Source of the DNA: Candidatus Accumulibacter sp. ACC003
GTDB taxonomy: Bacteria; Pseudomonadota; Gammaproteobacteria; Burkholderiales; Rhodocyclaceae
NCBI RefSeq assembly: GCF_907163085.1
Contig: NZ_CAJQTX010000004.1
Coordinates: forward strand, 328,956-392,955
Length of the DNA: 64,000 bases
Direction: 5' to 3'
Shown: positions 15,047-23,071 of the stretch, one piece after another
Layout: each line of letters starts with the position of its first letter
Position numbering within the stretch: position 1 is the stretch's first letter
Translations under genes and position numbers: made by a program
Notes under the pieces: generated by a model
Told to the model about the DNA's origin: nothing
Seen by the model: the letters and a program-made list of their open reading frames with translations, nothing else
Databases searched by the model: none

Positions 15047-17551
15047 ATGTCCAGCAAGAAAAGAACGACCGCTACGCGCTCGGCGCCTGGCGCTGCCCCG
15101 CTTTCCCCCGAGGTGCGCGCCAGACAGGCGCTTGACGCGGCTCACTATCGCGAGGCGATAGAACTCCACAAAGCCCTGCTCAAGCAGGAGCGCCGCGGCG
15201 AGTGGCTCGATGGCCTGGCCGACAGCTATGCGGGTCGCGCCGCAGAGCTGGCCGCCAAGGGGATGTTTCCCGAGGCGCTGGTGGTCTGGCGCAATCGCGC
15301 CACGCTGTGCGCTCGGCCGCTCCTCGAAGGGCCCTACCTCGACTGGCTTCTGCGCGCCGGCGAACACGCCGCCGCGCTGCGCTTGCTGAGCACCACTGAT
15401 GGACTATCGGCGACCGCGGCGGCCGAGCTGGAAACGGCTTTGGCGGCGGTGGTGTTGACGTCGCCCGACAGTGACTTGGCGCTGCTCACTGCCAACAGTC
15501 CCTTGTTGCGCCATCGGGCGAACGCCCTGGCGGCCATCGCCGCTTGCTGCCGGGGTGATCACGCCGAACTCGACGAGCATTTGCGCGCGATACCTTTCCG
15601 TTCGCCGTATCGCGACCTTCGTTTCCTCCTGAAGTCGCTGGCGCTGCTCGGCAGTGACCCGGCGCAGGCTGCCGAGCTGATCGCCCGGGTGGTCGTTGGC
15701 GGTCCTTTTGAAGCGCTCGCCAAAGTCGTTCGCGCCGCCATCGTTCCCGATGGTCGTTGGCTCGCCGCCCTGCACACGCTCGACGAAGACGGGCGGCAAT
15801 TGCTGCTCGATCTCAAGGGCTGCCCGGAAGATGGTCGTTCGCTGCTCTTCGACCTGGCCAGGCTCGGTAGCTTGCCGGCGCCGGCCAAGGTCGTCGAACT
15901 GCTGCTGCGGCGCAAGGGCGGCTTGTCGGCGCCGGCGGCGACTCTTTGCCTACGGCTGTTGCCGTACGCCGACGCACGCATCGCCGCATACCATGGCGCT
16001 TTTGCGGCGCTGGACGAGGGCGCGCGCGTGTGCAGCGCGGCGCTGGCCGCCGAACTTCACAACGATCTGCGACGTGCCGAGGCGCAGTGGCTGCGTGCCG
16101 CCGATTTACTGCCGCCGCTGCCGGCGGCGCTGGTCCTGCGTCATCTGTTTGAACTGATCGTCGGCGACGGCGACCTTGCCAGTGGCGACGAAGAGTGCGT
16201 TTCCTGGCTTTATCGCAGTCTGGCGCTCGACCCCGACGACGTGGCGACCTACCTGAAGCTGAGCAGGATTTACCGCCAGACGCGCGAGCTCAAGGCGGCA
16301 AGGGCAATTGTCGAGCGCGCGCTGGAACGTTTTGCCAACGATGCGGCGGTTCTTCTCGAGGCCGTCGAGGTCGCGCTGGCCGGCAATGCCTTCAAGAAAG
16401 CGGTGGGCCTGGCCAAGCGCGTGCTCGAACTCGACCCGATCAATTCGCGGGTGCGCGCGCTGATCGGGCAGGCGCATCTTTCACACGCGCGCAAACAGAT
16501 CCGCGCGCGCCGACGCGATGCCGCCGCCAAGGAACTCGATCTCGCCGCGCAGTGGCTCACTTCCGCGAGCGAGCGCAGCGTCGTCAAGCTGTTGCGCGGC
16601 CTGAGTGCCGACGATCAGCCGGCGACGGCGCTGCTCTGCGACGCCGCCGGCGAACTCGCTGAGCTCGGCGGCAATCTGCTGGCCGCTTTTCACGTCTTGC
16701 TGGAGTGCGTCCGCGTCGATAGCCCGGCGCCGGCGAGCTTGCGTCGTGCCGGCATCGATCTGTCGGGCAAACCGACGACGCGTGAAGTCGTCGCCGTGGC
16801 GCACGCACTGAACGCGCTCGACGAAGACGGCGCGCGGCTGCTGCCGCGGGTGCTCGACTCGCTGCGCGCGCCGCTACGCCGCGCGGCGGCCAATGACTTC
16901 AGCGAAGCCGAAGCGATTGCCATCTGCGAAGCGCTGCTGCGCCGCGACGAGCGCTCCCTGCTGCAGGCGTTTGCCGACGTCGGCTTGAAGCGCTGGCCGG
17001 CGCGGCCGATCTTCGTCTATTTCACGACCTTCGCCAGGCATGGTTCGCGGGCGTGTTTCGTCATCTCCGATCGTGAAGGAAGGGCTCTCGAGCGCGCCCA
17101 CGACGAGGCACTCGACGCGGGTGATCAACGGACCGCGCTGCGCATCCACGAGCTACTGAGCCCGCCGGCGACCTTCGACGGCGGTGCGCCTGACGACTTT
17201 GGTGGTTTTGGCGGCCTCGAGGACATCTTTACCGACTCTGGCGAGGCGCTGCGCAATCCGCGCACGGCGCTGGAAATGATGCTTCAGGTCGGCGGCGAAG
17301 AGGAAGTGATCCGCACGCTTCGCGAGGGCTTCTCCGACGGCGAGTTCCGGCAATTTGCGCGCGCCGCTGGCGGTAACCGCAAGAGACTGGCGCGCTTGTT
17401 GATCGACGCCGTCGTCGAGAGTATGGAGCAGTCGCTCGGCGCGGCTCCGCTGGACGCCTTGCCGCCACCGGCGCCGCGTCCTCGCCAGCCGCCAAAACCG
17501 CCCGTGCCGCCGGTCCACGACGACCGGCAGAAAGATCTGTTCGATGATTGA
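15047..17551 (+). CDS. large helical/TPR protein of Hsp70 operon
   Basis: An 834-aa protein without signal peptide or membrane segment. Residues about 25-110 hold TPR-like helices (ALDAAHYREAIELHKALLKQ, GMFPEALVVWRNRATLC). A second clear TPR run follows at about residues 390-480 (YRSLALDPDDVATYLKLSRI, AVGLAKRVLELDPINSRVR). The C-terminus has a Gly/Asp-rich block (DDFGGFGGLEDIF), then a conserved-looking helix set, a Pro-rich linker and the tail DDRQKDLFDD. It overlaps the J-like gene by 8 bp and is the first gene of a five-gene operon with GrpE and Hsp70. A role as substrate adaptor or co-chaperone is inferred from context; I do not recognise a named family. Confidence 0.82.
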   Translation: MSSKKRTTATRSAPGAAPLSPEVRARQALDAAHYREAIELHKALLKQERRGEWLDGLADSYAGRAAELAAKGMFPEALVVWRNRATLCARPLLEGPYLDWLLRAGEHAAALRLLSTTDGLSATAAAELETALAAVVLTSPDSDLALLTANSPLLRHRANALAAIAACCRGDHAELDEHLRAIPFRSPYRDLRFLLKSLALLGSDPAQAAELIARVVVGGPFEALAKVVRAAIVPDGRWLAALHTLDEDGRQLLLDLKGCPEDGRSLLFDLARLGSLPAPAKVVELLLRRKGGLSAPAATLCLRLLPYADARIAAYHGAFAALDEGARVCSAALAAELHNDLRRAEAQWLRAADLLPPLPAALVLRHLFELIVGDGDLASGDEECVSWLYRSLALDPDDVATYLKLSRIYRQTRELKAARAIVERALERFANDAAVLLEAVEVALAGNAFKKAVGLAKRVLELDPINSRVRALIGQAHLSHARKQIRARRRDAAAKELDLAAQWLTSASERSVVKLLRGLSADDQPATALLCDAAGELAELGGNLLAAFHVLLECVRVDSPAPASLRRAGIDLSGKPTTREVVAVAHALNALDEDGARLLPRVLDSLRAPLRRAAANDFSEAEAIAICEALLRRDERSLLQAFADVGLKRWPARPIFVYFTTFARHGSRACFVISDREGRALERAHDEALDAGDQRTALRIHELLSPPATFDGGAPDDFGGFGGLEDIFTDSGEALRNPRTALEMMLQVGGEEEVIRTLREGFSDGEFRQFARAAGGNRKRLARLLIDAVVESMEQSLGAAPLDALPPPAPRPRQPPKPPVPPVHDDRQKDLFDD

Positions 17552-17834
17552 CCCCTACCGCGTCCTTGGCGTCGAAGTCGGTGCCAGCGATGAGACGATT
17601 CGCAGCGCTTATCTGACGGCGGTCCGCGAATCGCCGCCCGAACGCGACCGCGCGCGTTTCGAAAGCGTTCGTGCGGCCTACGAAGCGATTTCGGATCAGC
17701 GCCGACGCCTCGCGCACCAGCTCTTCGACTGTTCGCCGCCGACTGTCGATGACGTGCTGAGCGTCATCAGCAGTGATTTCGTTCCGCAGCTGCCCAGCGA
17801 GCGGCGTTTGCTGCGCGTTCTGGGGGCGAAATGA
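17544..17834 (+). CDS. J-domain-like protein lacking HPD
   Basis: A 96-aa protein. Residues 4-60 follow the J-domain pattern: DPYRVLGVEVGASDETIRSA matches helices I-II, and FESVRAAYEAISDQRRRLAH matches helices III-IV. The loop that should carry the invariant His-Pro-Asp reads VRESPPERD, so His is replaced (S-P-P at residues 30-32). HPD is needed in ordinary J proteins to stimulate Hsp70 ATPase. The protein may bind the Hsp70 of this operon without normal stimulation, or use a variant mechanism. It overlaps both neighbours (8 bp upstream, 4 bp with grpE), indicating tight coupling. Confidence 0.85.
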   Translation: MIDPYRVLGVEVGASDETIRSAYLTAVRESPPERDRARFESVRAAYEAISDQRRRLAHQLFDCSPPTVDDVLSVISSDFVPQLPSERRLLRVLGAK

Positions 17835-18565
17835 CGCCAATGATGGCACCGTCGCCAGTCCCGAACGCGTTTTCTGCCGACGATAAAGAGCGTCTGGTCG
17901 ACGAGTTCCGCGCGTGTCTCGACCAGCTCGCACGGCTGGCTGCTGCAGATGACGTGTCGGCCGATGAAGCAGGCGGCGAAACGTTCGACGGCGACCGGCC
18001 GGCGGTCGACCTGGCGACGCTGCTCGGCGAGATGGCGGTGCTCAAGAACGAGCTGCGTCTGCAATCGCGGCAGTTCAAGAATACGCTCGACGAGTTGCGA
18101 TGCTTTGGCGGCGACCTGCGCGCGCACAGCGAGCGGCTGCAACACGAGCTCGAGCGCGCCCGCGAGCAAGCGGCGGCAGCGCAGCGCCAGACCGAACGAC
18201 AGTTTCTGCTGGCGCTGCTCGACCTGCGCGACCGCCTGCAAAGTGGCGTCGACGCCGCGCAGCGGCCGCCACCGTCGCTGCTGGCGCGCGTCTTTCCTGG
18301 CCCGACGCGTCTTGCCGCGAGCCTGGCCGAGGGACAACGGCTCACGCTGCAACGCCTCGACGAGTTGCTCGCCGGCCATCGCGTCCGACCGATGCGGGTG
18401 GTCGGCGAAGCCATCGATCCCGAGCGCATGCGGGTGCTCGGTGTCGAAGCCGCGGCGGCAGCCGACGGCACCGTTCTGCGCGAGGTCCAGCGCGGATTTT
18501 TCCAAGACGGCGAGCTGTTGCGTATCGCCGAAGTCATAGTCAGCAAGAAAGCGAACAGAACATGA
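17831..18565 (+). CDS. GrpE-family nucleotide exchange factor, operon-specific paralogue
   Basis: A 244-aa GrpE-type protein. A long helical, coiled-coil segment (about residues 65-115; LGEMAVLKNELRLQSRQFKN, QHELERAREQAAAAQRQTER) precedes the C-terminal beta domain. That domain shows MRVVGEAIDPERMRVLGVE and VLREVQRGFFQDGELLRIAE, the region that opens the Hsp70 nucleotide cleft. The first 60 residues are acidic and disordered. It overlaps the J-like gene and the Hsp70 gene, each by 4 bp (ATGA). The Ala-rich insert and divergent sequence suggest it is not the housekeeping GrpE, which would normally sit with dnaK/dnaJ. Confidence 0.88.
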   Translation: MTPMMAPSPVPNAFSADDKERLVDEFRACLDQLARLAAADDVSADEAGGETFDGDRPAVDLATLLGEMAVLKNELRLQSRQFKNTLDELRCFGGDLRAHSERLQHELERAREQAAAAQRQTERQFLLALLDLRDRLQSGVDAAQRPPPSLLARVFPGPTRLAASLAEGQRLTLQRLDELLAGHRVRPMRVVGEAIDPERMRVLGVEAAAAADGTVLREVQRGFFQDGELLRIAEVIVSKKANRT

Positions 18566-20331
18566 TAGAAACGATCATCGGCATCGATCTCGGGACCACC
18601 AACTCCGAGGTGGCAATCGTCCGTGACGGGCGCGTCGAGGTCATCGAGGTGGCGCCTGGTATCCGTATTCTCCCTTCGGTCGTCGGCGTCGCCGACGACG
18701 GCAGCCTGCTGATCGGCGAAGCGGCGCGTAACCAGTACGTTCTGCATCCCGAGCGCAGTGTGCGCTCGATCAAGCGCCGGATGGGCGAGTTCACGGCGGT
18801 GCACATGGCCGGCAAGGACTACAGCCCGCAGGAGATTTCGGCGATGATCCTGCGCCGGCTGCGCGAGATTGCCGAGGCGCATATCGGCGCGACGGTGAGC
18901 AAAGCGGTGATTACCGTGCCGGCGTATTTCTCCGACGCGCAGCGGCAGGCGACGCGCGAGGCCGGCGAGATTGCCGGCCTCGAGGTGATGCGGATCATCA
19001 ACGAACCGACCGCTGCCGCGCTGGCTTACGAAAGCTGCCACCACGGCGCGCACAAGGCGCTGGTCTATGACCTTGGCGGTGGCACTTTCGACGTCTCGGT
19101 GGTCAATCTGGAAAGCGCCGTCGTCGAGGTGCTCGCCAGTCACGGCAACAATCACCTGGGCGGCGACGATTTCGACCTGCAACTCGTCGCCTTTGCCGTG
19201 GCGCACCTGCAAACCAAGCACGACATCGATGTCCGCGACAACGCGGTGGCCATGGCTCGCCTGCAGCGCGCCGCTGAAGCGGCCAAGATCACGCTGTCGG
19301 ACCAGCCCTACGCGACCTTGTCCGAGGAGTTTCTGGCCGAAAAGGACGGTGTGCCGGTGCACCTCTCGCTTGAGATCGCGCGCGATGAATACGAGGAGAT
19401 GATCGAACCATTTGTTGCCGAAACGATAGAGGCGGTGCACGTGGCGTTGAGTGGCGCCGGTCTGACGGTCAGCGCGATCAACGAAATCCTGCTCGTCGGC
19501 GGCGCGACGCGAACGCCGCTGGTGCAGCGGCGACTAGAGCAGGAGCTCGGGCTGCAGCCGCGTGCGGACGTCGATCCCGACCTTTGCGTGGCCATGGGCG
19601 CGGCCATCCAGGCAGCGGTAATCGCCGGCGGGCAGGCGCCGACGGTGCTCGTCGACGTCACGCCCTATACCTTCGGGACCAGCGCCATGGGTTCGTTCAA
19701 CGGTGACATCTATCCGTATTGCTTTGTGCCGCTGATCCGCAAGAACACGCCGATTCCCGTTTCCCGTAGCGAAGCTTTCTGTACCGTTTACGACGGCCAG
19801 TCCAGGGTAGATGTCAATGTCTATCAGGGGGAAGACCCGGACGCGCTGAACAACATCGAGATCGGGCGCTTCACCATCGCCGGATTACGCGATGCCCCCG
19901 CAGGCAACCCGCTGATCACCACCTTTTCGCTCGACGTGAACGGCATTCTGCAGGTGACTTCGCGCGAGAAGGAAAGCGGTCTGGTGCACTCGATCACCAT
20001 CGACAACGCCATCGGCCGTTTTGCCGGCGACAAGTTGCTCGCTGCCCGCGAGCGCATCGACGAACTGTTTGACGATCAGGACGCGGGGCCAGAGCGCGCC
20101 GGCGCAGAAGGCGGTGGGTCTGGCGATGGCGTCGACGGCCGGCGCCTGCGCATCGAGGCGAGTGCGCTGATCGAGAAAGCCGAACGCCTGTTGGCCAGCG
20201 CGGGTGCCGAAGACGCGGAAGATTTGGTGAATGGCATCGAGGCCGTCAAGGATCTCCTGGCCGGCAGCGAAGGCGAACTCAAGTCGGCGATGGACGCGCT
20301 TGCCGATCTGCTCTACTACCTCGATGCCTGA
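18562..20331 (+). CDS. Hsp70-family chaperone (DnaK paralogue)
   Basis: A 589-aa Hsp70, about 50 residues shorter than typical DnaK. The start at 18562 overlaps the grpE stop. Nucleotide-binding domain: phosphate 1 IGIDLGTTNSEVAI (residues 6-19), phosphate 2 VYDLGGGTFDVSVV (about 168-181), adenosine motif ILLVGGATRTPLVQ (about 310-323). Substrate-binding domain: QGEDPDALNNIEIG and FSLDVNGILQVTSREKESG (about 420-475). The lid is short and ends LADLLYYLDA, with no EEVD-like tail. A Gly/Asp-rich linker (about residues 510-530) precedes it. It works with the GrpE, J-like and helical proteins of the same operon. General DnaK function is possible, but the partners suggest a specialised system. Confidence 0.95.
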   Translation: MIETIIGIDLGTTNSEVAIVRDGRVEVIEVAPGIRILPSVVGVADDGSLLIGEAARNQYVLHPERSVRSIKRRMGEFTAVHMAGKDYSPQEISAMILRRLREIAEAHIGATVSKAVITVPAYFSDAQRQATREAGEIAGLEVMRIINEPTAAALAYESCHHGAHKALVYDLGGGTFDVSVVNLESAVVEVLASHGNNHLGGDDFDLQLVAFAVAHLQTKHDIDVRDNAVAMARLQRAAEAAKITLSDQPYATLSEEFLAEKDGVPVHLSLEIARDEYEEMIEPFVAETIEAVHVALSGAGLTVSAINEILLVGGATRTPLVQRRLEQELGLQPRADVDPDLCVAMGAAIQAAVIAGGQAPTVLVDVTPYTFGTSAMGSFNGDIYPYCFVPLIRKNTPIPVSRSEAFCTVYDGQSRVDVNVYQGEDPDALNNIEIGRFTIAGLRDAPAGNPLITTFSLDVNGILQVTSREKESGLVHSITIDNAIGRFAGDKLLAARERIDELFDDQDAGPERAGAEGGGSGDGVDGRRLRIEASALIEKAERLLASAGAEDAEDLVNGIEAVKDLLAGSEGELKSAMDALADLLYYLDA

Positions 20332-20707
20332 AGTTCTCGACCGCTGTCAGGCTTGTCGCGCGCGCCTGGCCGAGAATGCCGTCTGTCCGCGTTGTGGCTG
20401 TGATTTCTCGCTGGCGCGGCAGGCGCTGGTGCAGGGCCGCTGCCGCCTCGAGCAAGCGCTGCGTTCGCTGGCAAGCGGCGACCGGGCGGCGGCCCGGGCG
20501 CACGTCGATGCTTCGCTGGCGCTGAACAGACTGCGGATGGCCGACGCGCTCAAGAGCTTCCTGGCCGATGAGCGGCAGTCGACCAGAACCGCGCCCGCGG
20601 AGGACTCTCGGGTGTCAGTTGTGCCACCGCGCGGTGGCGTAACCGAGCCAGCCCGCCACCGGCATAGTGAATTGCTGGAACTGGATTGCTCGGGGCTTCA
20701 GGAATAA
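20324..20707 (+). CDS. zinc-ribbon protein of Hsp70 operon
   Basis: A 127-aa protein starting at ATG 20324, overlapping the Hsp70 stop by 8 bp. Two CxxC knuckles, Cys8/Cys11 and Cys21/Cys24 (RCQACRARL, VCPRCGCDF), form a zinc ribbon. A helical pair follows (LEQALRSLASGDRAAARAHV, LNRLRMADALKSFLADE) resembling one TPR-like repeat, then a disordered tail. Zinc ribbons also occur in DnaJ, where they help substrate binding. The J-like protein here has none, so this protein may supply that function; this is inference. It is the last gene of the operon. No named family recognised. Confidence 0.82.
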   Translation: MPEVLDRCQACRARLAENAVCPRCGCDFSLARQALVQGRCRLEQALRSLASGDRAAARAHVDASLALNRLRMADALKSFLADERQSTRTAPAEDSRVSVVPPRGGVTEPARHRHSELLELDCSGLQE

Positions 20708-20755
20708 TCAGCGCCGACGCCTGCGGGCCATCCCTTGTGGTCGATGTGGTGAACA

Positions 20756-22474
20756 TCAGCCGCTTGTCGCTACCAGCGTAGCACCGGCAGGTGGTGCGCT
20801 TTCATTGGCCGGTGCTTCTTCCCTGGTCAGCACGTCGAGCAGCGTGGCGATTCCCTCGGCTGCATGTTCGAGCGCTTTCAGATCTTCGGCGGTGACGCTG
20901 CCGGACGCCGACTGCAGTCGCTGCGAGACCTCGAGTACGCGTTCGCCATGGCGCAGCAGGCGGCCACGAATGGCGTTGAGTTGCTGCAGCTTGGCAATTG
21001 TCGCCCGGCGCAGATCCTGCAACGCCTCGTCTTTCTCTTCGTTGCTGCTGGCGCGCAGCAGCTCGCGGCGGGCGCTTAGCTCGTCCATCGATTCCTTCCA
21101 CCAGAGCAGGAAGGTCGTTCGGTGATCGACCAGTGCGTTCAGCGATTCGCCCATCGAGTTGATTTCATCACGGCCACCGCGGTACGTCGGGACACGGCTG
21201 CTCGGCCTGCCGTAGGCCAGGCTGTCGAGCAGGCCGGCCATTTGCCGGACCGGGCGGACGATGCGCGCGGTGATCGCCAGCGCCAAGACGATCGCCAGCG
21301 CGATGGCGCCGCCCATGACGATCAGGCTCCAGTGGGCGCTCTCCTGCGAGGAGGCGTTTATTTCAGCGACCCGGCTGGCCATCATCTGGTTGGCCTGATC
21401 GACGTTCTGCTTGACCAGCGGCGCGACGCGATCAGCGGCTGCGTTCATCTCGCGGGTCAGCCTCGTGATGCTTGAACTCTGTGCCACCAGCGCCAGGAAG
21501 TCTCGCTCGTACGCTTGCAGCAGGTCGATCAGCAGCGCCTTGTCGGCCGCGGCGATCGCCGAGGCGGCGATCTGCGAGCGAATCTTCTCGGCGATGTCGA
21601 CGACCATCGGCGGGTAGGATTCGTCGCCGCGCAGCAGGAAGTCCTTTTCGCGCCGCCGCAGTTGCAGCACGCTGGCCTCCAGGTTGGCGACGCGATAAGC
21701 GTTGAGCGTGGCCTCGATGTGGTGCGCCGCATCACGGAATGGCCCTTTGCCGCCATCGATATTGCCGGACTTGAGCGCACGCTCGGCGTAGGGCTCGAAG
21801 GTCCTGGCATAGGTTGTCAGATCGACCAGCAACTGTTGCTTGACGGTACTCTGCAGTTCCGAAGTCTCGACCAGTTGACGCAACTCGGCGAGCAGCTGGC
21901 GAACGCGTTCGCCGTACGCGGGATCCTGTCGCAAGGCCAGGTCTTTCTCGCTGCGGCGGATCTGCAAGAGCAGCGTGTACAGGCGGTCGACGTTGTAGCC
22001 CGCCGAAAGCGCCTGCAGCCGATGGACCTTGTCGCGGAAAGCGCCCTGCAGCCCGGAGTCCTCGTTCAGACCCATCACCCGCCAGGCCTTGGCGACCGCT
22101 GCGAAGTTCGTCTGGTAGGAACTCACCAGCCCCTGCAGGGCGTCTGCCGTTTGCTGCGAGTCGTGATCGACGGCAGCCAGCGCTGACACCTTGCCGAGCA
22201 GCGTTTGCAGACGCTGCTCGGTCGCCTCGGCATCTTCCTGCCGGTGCTCGATCAGAAAGCGTTTTTCGGCATCGCGAACGGCAGCGAGCTCGATCTCGAT
22301 TTCGAGTGCCAGCGACTTCCGCAGTTCGAAGCTCTGCAACTGCTGGTAGTCGCCGAGCACCGACTGCAGCGTCTGGTGGTACTGCCAGACGACGCCGACG
22401 AACAGCAGGCCGACGACGGCGAAGCCGATGCCAATCTTCTCGCCGATGCGTAGTTTGCTGAAAAACTTGTCCAC
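20756..22474 (-). CDS. HBM-type sensory membrane protein without recognisable output domain
   Basis: A 572-aa protein with GTG start (AGGAGG 5-6 bases upstream). A transmembrane helix (IGIGFAVVGLLFVGVVWQYH) precedes a large periplasmic all-helical region (about residues 35-375) of helical bimodular type, with paired KRFLIEHRQED and KDFLLRGDESYPPMV blocks. A second transmembrane helix (LIVMGGAIALAIVLALAITA) and a HAMP domain (RIVRPVRQMAGLLDSLAYGR) follow. The cytoplasmic part (about 120 residues) is helical but lacks the methyl-accepting hairpin tip, histidine kinase and GGDEF domains. It probably relays a ligand signal to a partner. HBM receptors often bind organic acids such as malate or succinate, but the ligand here is unknown. 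Confidence 0.82.
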   Translation of the reverse strand: MDKFFSKLRIGEKIGIGFAVVGLLFVGVVWQYHQTLQSVLGDYQQLQSFELRKSLALEIEIELAAVRDAEKRFLIEHRQEDAEATEQRLQTLLGKVSALAAVDHDSQQTADALQGLVSSYQTNFAAVAKAWRVMGLNEDSGLQGAFRDKVHRLQALSAGYNVDRLYTLLLQIRRSEKDLALRQDPAYGERVRQLLAELRQLVETSELQSTVKQQLLVDLTTYARTFEPYAERALKSGNIDGGKGPFRDAAHHIEATLNAYRVANLEASVLQLRRREKDFLLRGDESYPPMVVDIAEKIRSQIAASAIAAADKALLIDLLQAYERDFLALVAQSSSITRLTREMNAAADRVAPLVKQNVDQANQMMASRVAEINASSQESAHWSLIVMGGAIALAIVLALAITARIVRPVRQMAGLLDSLAYGRPSSRVPTYRGGRDEINSMGESLNALVDHRTTFLLWWKESMDELSARRELLRASSNEEKDEALQDLRRATIAKLQQLNAIRGRLLRHGERVLEVSQRLQSASGSVTAEDLKALEHAAEGIATLLDVLTREEAPANESAPPAGATLVATSG

Positions 22475-22879
22475 CTGTGCCTCCTGGCCGTGAAAGTCGG
22501 CGCCCGCGTTCGCGCGCAGACGTCCTCGACGAGCCTAGCGGTCGCTTGTGTCGAAGGCATGACGGCCAGCGCTGTGGCGCACGCGGTCGGTCGCCTCGCC
22601 GCGCTGGGGGCGGCGGTCGACTACTTCACTAGCGCGAACTGGTGTTGGTTTTTTGCGGCTGGGGGCGACAGGACTTGCCGCCCGCGGCAGTCGATGCTGG
22701 CGCGATCGAGGTCAGCAGTGGCGAGCGTGTCGAGCGTCGGCGCGGCGTCGAACGCGCCGAGTGAAGGTGATTCGGGATCGCTGTCGGGGCGGCGGAAGGA
22801 AAAGTGTGCGCTGCACGCTCGCACCTTCCGCCGCCCCGACATCACATCGCCAGACTAGCCGCGATGACCCTGCAGCTTC
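22475..22879. other. 405-bp intergenic region with 18-bp perfect inverted repeat
   Basis: Between two minus-strand genes. It contains the hairpin arms at 22782-22799 and 22824-22841. The overlapping frames on both strands mirror that hairpin and have no recognisable product. The promoter of the HBM sensor gene is expected near 22480-22600 but is not identifiable. Confidence 0.55.
22782..22841. repeat. 18-bp perfect inverted repeat
   Basis: TGTCGGGGCGGCGGAAGG (22782-22799) and its exact complement CCTTCCGCCGCCCCGACA (22824-22841), separated by 24 bases that hold a smaller GTGC/GCAC dyad. It begins 39 bp past the stop of the small gene at 22880. It may act as a transcript-end hairpin, although no T-run follows. 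Confidence 0.85.
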
Positions 22880-23071
22880 TTAGTAACGTCGCGCGGTGCG
22901 CCGGGCGACGCCGGCGTAGCTCACCGGCGTGAGAGGCCGGCCGACGATCGCTTCGGCGCTCGGGACGAGGCCGTGAATTCCTGGAAGCGCGAGTTGCTCG
23001 CCGACTTCAGATCCGAGAACGATGATCGCCGTGGCCATCACGAAAATTGCAACTGGTTTCAGCTTGCTCAT
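22880..23071 (-). CDS. small exported protein next to DUF2092 gene
   Basis: A 63-aa protein with an N-terminal hydrophobic signal or anchor (KLKPVAIFVMATAIIVLGSE) and a basic tail, VSYAGVARRTARRY. Its start overlaps the stop of the upstream DUF2092 gene by 4 bp (ATGA), so it is translationally coupled and probably a partner in the envelope. I have the impression of similar short proteins ending in SYAGVARR motifs beside DUF2092 genes in other proteobacteria. The function is unknown. Confidence 0.75.
   Translation of the reverse strand: MSKLKPVAIFVMATAIIVLGSEVGEQLALPGIHGLVPSAEAIVGRPLTPVSYAGVARRTARRY

Noticed and set aside
13427-15367. 646-aa minus-strand frame opposite aat and bpt
   Set aside because: Antisense shadow across three recognised plus-strand genes.
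17767-19440. 557-aa minus-strand frame opposite grpE and Hsp70
   Set aside because: Both sense genes are unmistakable; this frame has no domain.
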